Translations under genes and position numbers: made by a program | NCBI GenBank assembly: GCA_007116425.1 | Contig: SKIL01000036.1 | Location: 1-5,596 of the forward strand | Direction: 5' to 3' | Length of the DNA: 5,596 nt | Source: Bacteriovoracaceae bacterium | GTDB lineage: Bacteria > Bdellovibrionota > Bacteriovoracia > Bacteriovoracales > Bacteriovoracaceae | In this document: positions 1 to 5,507 of the stretch, one piece after another | Position numbering within the stretch: position 1 is the first letter of the stretch | Layout: each line of letters starts with the position of its first letter | The notes under the pieces: model-generated | Database searches by the model: none | Told to the model about the DNA's origin: nothing | Seen by the model: the letters and a program-made list of their open reading frames with translations, nothing else

Positions 1-837
1 AGGAGTTTGGAGACAAATTATCAAAACATCATAGATGGTCTCGAATACAAAAGGCCGGATGCAATTGAAAAAAAGTCGATTAGAGCGCAAATGATTTTAA
101 ATGAAAGGTTTAGCTCGTCCCTTCAAAGTCATGGCCCTCATGGCCTTAGTGTAAGGGCCGTGGCCAACAGAGCATGGACTAGCTCGAAAAAAGGCTTCAG
201 TGGTTTTCTCAAAGCACTATCGTCGAAAAATGCTATCAGAGGCTTTCTGGCATTAGATGCTCTAGCTCTTTATTTTGGAGACATGGATAGCATGAGCTGT
301 ACAATGACACCAGGTTATCACGATTGGCACAAAGATCCATACTGCAAACCAGTTAAAGATATAACACCAAAGATTATCGAGTTTCTTAATGAACCTTGGG
401 AGTATCAAAAGCACTTGGCATTAACTCAAGACCACACATGTAAAGTCATAGAAAGTATCTATGAAGAAATAAAAACACCACTAAATATCATTGACTGCCA
501 AAAAAACTCTAGAGTCTTTGAAGTATATGAAAATCAACAAATAAAAATAGATCATATTAACTCTGGTACTAGAAATATTAAGTTCAAAAATTTTAACAAG
601 ACAGTTTTCAATGCGAGTCTTGGTAAATTTAAATCAGCAAGCCTCAATAATGATGGAGATATTCAAAAAGCCTGCTTTAATCAAAATCAAGGAAGAGGCT
701 TAAGGTATACGAAATGCTACAAGAAAGATCACTTATCAATTTTTCCCAATACGCTTGAGCAAATCAAAGAAAAAATTACAAGTTTTAATTACAAAACAAC
801 ACAGGCCTTTCAATCAGAGTGCGAAATATCGCAATAA
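1..837 (+). CDS. Cysteine-containing hypothetical protein, 5'-truncated at window edge
   Basis: I do not recognise this protein. The frame is open to the left edge. The first possible start is a TTG at 7-9, but the AGGAG at 1-5 is only one base from it, too close to be its ribosome site, so the gene probably begins upstream. Counting from that TTG, 276 residues are visible. A basic Ser/Lys-rich stretch (about 47-75) leads into a short hydrophobic helix (about 76-90, with alternating Leu/Ala). A Cys/Trp/Tyr-rich segment follows (about 98-113), then a polar, Lys/Asn-rich C-terminal half. Seven cysteines (98, 113, 145, 164, 223, 237, 272) are spread through it, which suits an exported protein with disulfides, although any signal peptide lies outside the window. 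The gene ends in TAA. Reality of the gene is likely from its length and sensible composition; function is unknown. Confidence 0.75.
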   Translation, partial: RSLETNYQNIIDGLEYKRPDAIEKKSIRAQMILNERFSSSLQSHGPHGLSVRAVANRAWTSSKKGFSGFLKALSSKNAIRGFLALDALALYFGDMDSMSCTMTPGYHDWHKDPYCKPVKDITPKIIEFLNEPWEYQKHLALTQDHTCKVIESIYEEIKTPLNIIDCQKNSRVFEVYENQQIKIDHINSGTRNIKFKNFNKTVFNASLGKFKSASLNNDGDIQKACFNQNQGRGLRYTKCYKKDHLSIFPNTLEQIKEKITSFNYKTTQAFQSECEISQ

Positions 838-894
838 TTCTACTTTTATCAAGAAATGGTATTTTTTTCTGCTTATGTAAACTGCGGAAACAAA

Positions 895-921
895 GTGTAA
901 TAATCAAATAACAATCAAATA
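895..921 (+). promoter_or_regulatory. Possible extended -10 promoter and 11-bp-spaced direct repeat upstream of the secreted orphan
   Basis: GTGTAATAAT at 895-904 can be read as TG-N-AATAAT, an extended -10 element with five of six consensus bases. The -35 position (876-881, TGTAAA) is weak. A start of transcription near 911 would leave a short leader before the ATG at 935. Overlapping it is a direct repeat, AATCAAATA at 902-910 and 913-921, with an 11-bp period, about one helical turn. It ends just before the ribosome site. The base composition is so AT-rich that such matches arise easily, so this is tentative. Confidence 0.3.
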
Positions 922-934
922 CGAGGAAACTGAC

Positions 935-1741
935 ATGTCAAAAGTGATCTATCTGAAACAATTTTTTATTATACTTTGTCTGGGCGTTCAAATGTCACTT
1001 ACTGAAATTAACGCTCAGGTTTTCAGAGACAGACCAGATATTCAAATAAAAACAGAATTTGACTGCCATCACGATGCAAAAAATCCATGTAATATAGAAA
1101 GTTTTAAACTACACCACTACAACTATCGAATACTTTTTGCAGGTGACCCTCGCCCATCCTATGGAACCGCGGCCTATATGAGTTATGAAACACGAGACGT
1201 TGATCAACTTGAAGACTATGCTTTTGTTCAATTTATTAAAGGATGTGCTTTTGAATCACGGGTTGATGAAGAAACAGGAGAAATTAGAAAGAGATTTCAT
1301 CTACTAAGACACTTTTTTGATGAGCTTGTAGACTTTCATCACCCAGAGTGGGTCATTGACTCAATCGACAAAGACCCAATGTACAACAATATGGAACCAC
1401 ACAATAGACATGGAGCTTACCGATGGAATCGCGTCAGAGGAAGCTATGATAGAAAAACAGAAGTTTTTTATCAAAACAGAAAACCGCGTTTTCCACTTCT
1501 TTATGCTTCTGACCACCCCAGCACATCATTTCTTACGGCACAAGGGGCCCGTAATATGAGCTTAAAGTTTAAAACCTGCATCTATCAAACTAATGACATC
1601 CCTTTGGTTTCAAGCCCCAAAGATATGGACCCAAGTCAAGCATTAGGGTGCTTTAACTGGCAGTCTTCATTTATCTACAATCATAAAACTGGGGAATATG
1701 AATCACCAGAAGAGATTGATGAGTTTTGCTTAAGAAAATAA
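935..1741 (+). CDS. Secreted Cys/His-rich hypothetical protein
   Basis: I do not recognise the family. The 268-residue product starts at an ATG with a good ribosome site (GAGGAA at 923-928, six bases upstream). The N-terminus is a Sec-type signal peptide: Lys at 3 and 8, a hydrophobic core at about 9-20, and a likely signal peptidase I cut after Ala27. There is no lipobox Cys at the cut, so it should be periplasmic or extracellular. The mature part has six cysteines (44, 52, 104, 215, 239, 265), enough for three disulfides, and twelve histidines, including three His-His pairs (45-46, 60-61, 135-136). It is also rich in Tyr, Phe and Arg-Pro motifs. No catalytic signature is apparent. It stands alone, convergent with the metallopeptidase gene 19 bp downstream. 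A metal-binding or disulfide-stabilised secreted protein is plausible, but this is inference. Confidence 0.85.
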   Translation: MSKVIYLKQFFIILCLGVQMSLTEINAQVFRDRPDIQIKTEFDCHHDAKNPCNIESFKLHHYNYRILFAGDPRPSYGTAAYMSYETRDVDQLEDYAFVQFIKGCAFESRVDEETGEIRKRFHLLRHFFDELVDFHHPEWVIDSIDKDPMYNNMEPHNRHGAYRWNRVRGSYDRKTEVFYQNRKPRFPLLYASDHPSTSFLTAQGARNMSLKFKTCIYQTNDIPLVSSPKDMDPSQALGCFNWQSSFIYNHKTGEYESPEEIDEFCLRK

Positions 1742-1760
1742 GTTTTATTAACCTGTATAT

Positions 1761-2498
1761 TTAATTAGATGATCGAGAAAATGAAAAAGATCTGGCCTGT
1801 TCACACTGAGATTCTGACAAATTTGGATCTGGTGAACGAGCAAAAGCAAACGGAAACATAATATTTTCAGGATCATCCGTATGCCGCAAATTAAACAAAG
1901 AATGACCTAATTCATGTAAAAGAGTCCAGTCAGATCTGTGCTGGCCCAGAACTGAATATCCAACCATGTGATCGCGTAGAAACATTCGGTCTCTAGGATC
2001 TGAAACTAAATTTAAATCTAAAATATATGGGCCATATGCGATCGCAACAGTGCCATCACTGCCAATTGTCCAGTCTAAACTTTCAACTAATAAAATGCCT
2101 CTTGATCCCTTTGGAGTCATCTCAAAAAATGCCAATTCGTGAGGACTTGGAGTACCTCGATTAAACTCTATTGATTCAAACTCCATAAAACCAGGGCTTG
2201 TAGAGAGAGTAATTTTGCGATCAATAAAAAGACTAATTGAACAGTCGTTAAGCTTCTTCTGAGCTCGTTTAAGTTCTTCCCGAATGCGGGGTATCTGATT
2301 GATTTGATCAATTGGTATATATAAATCCAAATCGATAATATATTTATTTTCTTGAGCTATATCGAAAGTCCACAAAAGATCTGCCGAGTCAATTTTTTCT
2401 ACTCTTATATCTTCATAGGCCATCGTTTTGAAAGAAATAAAAGCAAGTAAAATAAAAAGAGTACTGATGTGTCGTTTTTGAAAAGATGAAACTTTCAT
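1761..2498 (-). CDS. Secreted metzincin-like zinc metallopeptidase
   Basis: This is a predicted exported zinc endopeptidase of 245 residues. I chose the ATG at 2498 rather than an in-frame TTG 12 codons upstream, because AGGA at 2507-2504 sits five bases before the ATG and the product then begins with a clean signal peptide: Lys/Arg n-region, hydrophobic core about 11-22, cut probably after Ala27. The catalytic helix is HELGHSLFNLRH (195-206): His195 and His199 would bind zinc, Glu196 would be the general base and His206 the third ligand. NIMFP (212-216) with Met214 resembles the metzincin Met-turn. The third His is one position later than in the standard HExxHxxGxxH motif, and the usual Gly is replaced. 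Cys86 and Cys232 may form a disulfide. There is no obvious propeptide with a cysteine switch. Substrate is unknown; degradation of host, prey or environmental protein is inference. Confidence 0.88.
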   Translation of the reverse strand: MKVSSFQKRHISTLFILLAFISFKTMAYEDIRVEKIDSADLLWTFDIAQENKYIIDLDLYIPIDQINQIPRIREELKRAQKKLNDCSISLFIDRKITLSTSPGFMEFESIEFNRGTPSPHELAFFEMTPKGSRGILLVESLDWTIGSDGTVAIAYGPYILDLNLVSDPRDRMFLRDHMVGYSVLGQHRSDWTLLHELGHSLFNLRHTDDPENIMFPFAFARSPDPNLSESQCEQARSFSFSRSSN

Positions 2499-2540
2499 AT
2501 GCTTCCTAATTCGTAATTCTTTCAAAAAAATCAAACTATC

Positions 2541-2560
2541 AGGTAAAGTGATTTACACCT
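2541..2560. repeat. Imperfect inverted repeat upstream of peptidase gene
   Basis: AGGTAAA, a GTGA centre, then TTTA-CA-CCT form an inverted repeat whose right arm has a two-base bulge. It lies about 43-62 bp upstream of the peptidase ATG, where an operator could overlap its promoter. It could equally be chance in AT-rich sequence. Confidence 0.25.
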
Positions 2561-2703
2561 ACAAAAAACAAAAAAAATGCATTCTTTACATGAGAGAAAA
2601 ACAATTTCTGTTGTAAGTGTTTCGTAAAAAATGTCTAAGAACGCAAAGTATGTAAAAAATTCATGGCTTTATTGAGATTAATTTTTTGTATTTTATTTAC
2701 TTT

Positions 2704-2709
2704 AAGGAG
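2704..2709 (+). promoter_or_regulatory. Strong Shine-Dalgarno AAGGAG mis-spaced from the first ATG
   Basis: AAGGAG is a near-perfect anti-16S match, but the first in-frame ATG (2733) is 23 bases downstream and the next (2748) is 38. No ATG, GTG or TTG occurs at normal distance in any frame. An in-frame ATT at 2718 lies eight bases away and is joined to the ORF without a stop; a TAA at 2715-2717 closes the frame just before it. The site may drive ATT initiation, act at a distance, or belong to a lost start. Confidence 0.45.
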
Positions 2710-2732
2710 TACGTTAAATTTCGATCAAATTA

Positions 2733-3539
2733 ATGAGTTTTGCTTTTATGCTAGAAAATAAACTTCTTAGAATACTCTCAATCACGTTACTGAGTTTCAG
2801 TTTTGGAAGCACGCTAAAGCTATACGCCATTGAGTCTGACCCTTGTTTTTATCGACATATCGATGAAGCTATAGAAATTAATCTTAAGCGTAGATCAGGC
2901 TACTTATCGACAGCAAGATATAAGGGAGGGTTTCGTGCTTGGTTACAAACTCGCAATGTCTCCAGCTCATTAATTGTAATGGAAAGAGGTTTACTTCTAC
3001 CAGCGCGTAAATTTGACATAAAAGCAGCACCTTTTAAAAGGTATGGCATTCCACTCATGTGTAATGATCTTATCGAAATGAGTGAAACTCCGAAATACAA
3101 AAGTACAATCAATGAAGTACCTGGCCGGATGTTTAATATCAATATATCAAAGCTACAAAACTCAATCCGCTACAAACTCAACAATCAAAAGTGGTCCGAC
3201 TTAGATCAACTCATAGAAAACAAAATTATTTTTTTAAAAAGTGACCCTTACCAATACTGTTTAACAAGGCATTTTTTAGAATCCATTCTACGGACACTCA
3301 GGCTCATTCCTATATACCAAGAAGAGTATTTAGAACTGCCTAAAGATGTGCAAACAAAGTTAGGCAATCCTAAAAAAATCTCACTCAACTATATAAAGCT
3401 CCACCTTATTGGTTTTAGATTTATGGATAAAATAGACAGACAGGCCTATCTACCACAAAAACTAGGTATTCCAATTGTCTGTCGTGATGTTCCAACTATC
3501 CCTTATGAATTAGAGGATATAGACTATCGGAACAATTAA
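2733..3539 (+). CDS. Secreted protein with two tandem copies of a Cys-bounded domain
   Basis: I do not recognise the family. The 268-residue product has an N-terminal signal peptide (basic n-region about 8-13, hydrophobic core about 14-29, likely cut after Ala32), so it should be exported. The mature protein is an internal duplication. Copy A (about 35-115) starts with CFYRHIDEAI (Cys38) and ends with YGIPLMCNDL (Cys110). Copy B (about 170-257) starts with CLTRHFLESI (Cys176) and ends with LGIPIVCRDV (Cys250). Cysteine spacing is 72 and 74 residues, and a K-[FI]-D-x2-A motif precedes each GIP motif. These are the only four cysteines in the mature part, so one disulfide per domain is likely. 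The start is uncertain: ATG 2733 and ATG 2748 both lack a close ribosome site, and an in-frame ATT at 2718 has one. The gene is divergent from the peptidase gene and convergent with the SDR gene. Function is unknown. Confidence 0.85.
   Translation: MSFAFMLENKLLRILSITLLSFSFGSTLKLYAIESDPCFYRHIDEAIEINLKRRSGYLSTARYKGGFRAWLQTRNVSSSLIVMERGLLLPARKFDIKAAPFKRYGIPLMCNDLIEMSETPKYKSTINEVPGRMFNINISKLQNSIRYKLNNQKWSDLDQLIENKIIFLKSDPYQYCLTRHFLESILRTLRLIPIYQEEYLELPKDVQTKLGNPKKISLNYIKLHLIGFRFMDKIDRQAYLPQKLGIPIVCRDVPTIPYELEDIDYRNN
2835..3077 (+). repeat. Tandem domain copy A (protein level)
   Basis: Residues 35-115 of the tandem-domain protein. Landmarks are Ser-Asp-Pro at the start, Cys38-x2-Arg-His-x2-Glu-x-Ile, Lys-Phe-Asp at 93-95, then Gly-Ile-Pro at 105-107 and Cys110-Asn-Asp. 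The DNA of the two copies is not obviously similar, so the duplication is old. Confidence 0.7.
3240..3503 (+). repeat. Tandem domain copy B (protein level)
   Basis: Residues 170-257 of the same protein. Landmarks match copy A: Ser-Asp-Pro, Cys176-x2-Arg-His-x2-Glu-x-Ile, Lys-Ile-Asp at 233-235, Gly-Ile-Pro at 245-247 and Cys250-Arg-Asp. The copies are separated by a polar linker of about 55 residues rich in Asn, Lys and Ser. Confidence 0.7.
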
Positions 3540-3583
3540 ATAATTCTTGCTTCAAGTGCAAATGCTGCAAAAAAGATCACACC

Positions 3584-4354
3584 TTATTGTGCAACCATTC
3601 CACCATCAATTGCTAGCGATTGACCTGTAATATAGCCTGCAGATTTAGAGCAAAGAAATAATACTGCATCAGCAATTTCTGAAACCTCTCCAATTCTACC
3701 TTGAGGAACTCCTGCAATCACTCCTTCTTTAAAACCAGGTCGTGAATCCATAATTCGCTGTAACATCTCTGTCATAATTGGACCTGGGCAAATACAATTA
3801 ACCCTAACTCCATTTTGAGCAAACTCCAGTGCGGCCGTTTTACTTAGCCCGATAACTCCATGCTTACTTGAAACATATGCTCCCAAACTCGGAAAACCGA
3901 CAAGACCAGCAACAGAAGAAAGATTTACAATTGAACCTCCACCAGACTTCCTCATCAGTGGAACTTGCTCTTTTATAGCAAACCATAGACCTTTGAGATT
4001 TACATTCATTACATAGTCCCAATTCTGCTCAGAACATTCATCAAGCATACTATTTTGACCTTCAACACCTGCATTATTACAAGCAAAGTCAAGTCGACCA
4101 TATTCTTCAGAGATAAAACCAATAAGAGATTTAATATCATCATAAATGGCCACATTGCATTTGATAAACTTGGCCTTCTGACCCTTGCTCTTTATTTCAT
4201 CGACCAATTCTTGACCTAACTCTTCATTAATATCACTAATAACTAGCTGAGCATTTGAAGCTGCAAACCTCAGAGCAATCTCACGACCAATTCCTGCGGC
4301 ACCTCCAGTAACTAAGGCCACTTTACCAGTGTAATCAAACTTAATATCCGACAT
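3584..4354 (-). CDS. Short-chain dehydrogenase/reductase (classical SDR, FabG-like)
   Basis: This is a cytoplasmic NAD(P)-dependent oxidoreductase of the classical SDR family, 256 residues, the usual length. The Rossmann dinucleotide site is TGGAAGIG (16-23). Asp41 at the end of the second beta strand points to NAD(H) rather than NADP(H). NNAG is at 93-96, Asn119 in VNLKG is the probable catalytic Asn, and Ser147, Tyr160 and Lys164 (Y-x3-K) complete the active site. The CPGPIMTEM segment (188-196) and the C-terminal ITGQSLAIDGG (242-252) are typical of the family's cofactor loop and tetramer contact. The start is supported by AAGGGGA at 4367-4361, six bases before the ATG. The substrate cannot be deduced: SDRs of this type act on 3-oxoacyl thioesters, sugars, steroids, alcohols or polyol compounds. 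It stands alone, divergent from nnrS, and is fully intact. Confidence 0.96.
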   Translation of the reverse strand: MSDIKFDYTGKVALVTGGAAGIGREIALRFAASNAQLVISDINEELGQELVDEIKSKGQKAKFIKCNVAIYDDIKSLIGFISEEYGRLDFACNNAGVEGQNSMLDECSEQNWDYVMNVNLKGLWFAIKEQVPLMRKSGGGSIVNLSSVAGLVGFPSLGAYVSSKHGVIGLSKTAALEFAQNGVRVNCICPGPIMTEMLQRIMDSRPGFKEGVIAGVPQGRIGEVSEIADAVLFLCSKSAGYITGQSLAIDGGMVAQ

Positions 4355-4439
4355 TTTTATTCCCCTTCTTTTAAGTCATACAGCAAAAACAAAAAGACAA
4401 ACAAATACTATCTAAAAACTAGTAAAAGCTCTAGAATAA
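4355..4439. promoter_or_regulatory. Short divergent promoter region between SDR and NnrS genes
   Basis: These 85 bp must carry both promoters unless one gene is read through from elsewhere. The SDR side has a clear ribosome site. The NnrS side has none: only weak purines precede ATG 4440. I searched for a TTGAT-N4-ATCAA type FNR/NnrR box, expected for many nitric-oxide-responsive nnrS genes, and saw none. No -35/-10 pair is strong enough to call. Confidence 0.4.
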
Positions 4440-5507
4440 ATGAAGATGACTACGAAACTCAACTTTCTATTCTCTCACAATTATCGCCCCTCATTTTTAT
4501 TAGCATCACTAGGGCTCATCTTTTATCCTATGTATGTAATCACTGGACTCTTAAACTTTTACCCTTTTCCTGGTCAATACCTTGACCTTATTCAATGGCA
4601 TGGCCATGAGCTGATGTATGGCGCTATAAGTCTAATTATTTTTGGGTTTCTTACTACCGCTAGTGAACATTGGACTAAAAAAAAGGTTTTTAAAAATAAA
4701 AAATCATTGATTTTAGTCATCTTACTATGGCTACTCGCTCGTCTTATCTTAATAATTCAACCGAGTCCGATCTTAATCTTGATACTTCCTCTATTTTTTA
4801 ACTTTTACCTACTGTACCTAATGGTCGTTATACTTCGAGGCCATAATATGATTTGGAAAATCATTCTACCAATATCATTACTATGCCTTTCACATGCGCT
4901 CTACCTACTTGAGCATCTAGATTATTTTATTATTCTTTATAATTACCGCTTTCCTAGAGAGATAGGACTTACTCTTTATCAATTTTCAATTTTTCTCCTG
5001 CTTTTTACTCTTTCATCGAAACTCATTCCTTTTTTTACAAACGCATCCCTTAAAGAACATAACGTTTATATTAATACATCTCTTGAAAGACTATGCTTAC
5101 TAACAACGATCATACTTTTTAGTATGCTCATACTAGCGGAAGAAAAAGTTATCCTGATAGCGTCTCTTGCGATCATAGCTGGAACTTTAATTTTGATCAG
5201 ATCTGTAATTCTTATAGAGAAGAGGGCCCTCAAAAATTTTATGATAAGCTCTCTCTATACTGCAAATACATGGTTTCCAGTTTTCTTTTATTTAATTGCT
5301 TATGAAGTCTTATTTCCAGAAAATATCTATGCGAGACCTTCCCTTCATGCCTTATTTGCGGGTGTACTCGGTTGCTATTTTATATCTATTATGACCAGAG
5401 TCAGTCTAGGCCATTCAAACCTTGAAATTAAGGCCGAAAAGTGGTTCTTTGTGGCGTTTTTTTGTATATTCATTGGAACAGATAAAGAGAGAACAAATAA
5501 TAAATAG
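4440..5507 (+). CDS. nnrS: NnrS-family heme-copper membrane protein, C-terminus atypical or truncated
   Basis: NnrS proteins are polytopic inner-membrane proteins with heme and copper, linked to protection from nitrosative stress. Membership is shown by WHGHELMYG (53-61), the following GFLTTASEHW, the LLARL segment (98-102) equivalent to the family's W-x-x-G-R region, SHALYLL (151-157), IPFFTN (196-201), and SLHALFAGVLG with MTRVSLGHS (301-326). About ten full hydrophobic segments are visible, from residues 19-39 to 302-319, and an eleventh starts at 335. The ORF then ends after residue 355 with TDKERTNNK, whereas family members usually have about 380-400 residues and further C-terminal membrane sequence. 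The likely metal-ligand histidines 54, 56, 303 and 325 are present. ATG 4440 is chosen as first in frame; ATG 4446 is an alternative, and neither has a good ribosome site. The gene's last 130 bases are overlapped by an open minus-strand frame. Confidence 0.88.
   Translation: MKMTTKLNFLFSHNYRPSFLLASLGLIFYPMYVITGLLNFYPFPGQYLDLIQWHGHELMYGAISLIIFGFLTTASEHWTKKKVFKNKKSLILVILLWLLARLILIIQPSPILILILPLFFNFYLLYLMVVILRGHNMIWKIILPISLLCLSHALYLLEHLDYFIILYNYRFPREIGLTLYQFSIFLLLFTLSSKLIPFFTNASLKEHNVYINTSLERLCLLTTIILFSMLILAEEKVILIASLAIIAGTLILIRSVILIEKRALKNFMISSLYTANTWFPVFFYLIAYEVLFPENIYARPSLHALFAGVLGCYFISIMTRVSLGHSNLEIKAEKWFFVAFFCIFIGTDKERTNNK

Larger units (their letters stand above)
2499..2732. other. AT-rich divergent intergenic region between peptidase and tandem-domain protein genes
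   Basis: This 234-bp spacer must carry promoters for both flanking divergent genes. It is very AT-rich with several A and T runs. On the plus strand, TTGAGA at 2672-2677 could be a -35 element, but no good -10 lies at normal spacing. An imperfect inverted repeat occupies 2541-2560, and AAGGAG lies at 2704-2709. I see no convincing small ORF, RNA structure or terminator in it. Confidence 0.5.

Noticed and set aside
130..145. Repeated CATGGCC at a 9-bp period in the first gene
   Set aside because: It is in frame and simply encodes His-Gly-Pro-His-Gly-Leu; two short copies do not justify a repeat element.
1356..1559. 67-residue plus-strand ORF inside the secreted orphan gene
   Set aside because: It lies wholly within the 935-1741 gene in another frame, has no ribosome site and has a composition unlike a protein; a shadow frame.
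1742..1760. Terminator between convergent genes
   Set aside because: The 19-bp gap is AT-rich without a stem; no hairpin found.
2499..2534. TTG at 2534 as start of the metallopeptidase
   Set aside because: The ATG at 2498 has AGGA five bases upstream and gives a standard signal peptide; the extra 12 residues would encode the ribosome site itself.
2900..3142. 80-residue minus-strand ORF antisense to the tandem-domain gene
   Set aside because: It is antisense to copy A, whose coding is supported by the duplication; no ribosome site or recognisable motif.
3540..3583. Bidirectional intrinsic terminator between the tandem-domain and SDR genes
   Set aside because: Only a four-pair TTGC/GCAA stem near 3546-3560 with a weak A run is seen; not stable enough to call.
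5457..5463. Frameshift in the seven-T run as the cause of the short NnrS
   Set aside because: I read both alternative frames onward: one stops within about ten codons and the other gives a strongly polar tail to a TAA near 5575. Neither restores the missing membrane segment, so a simple indel does not explain the truncation.
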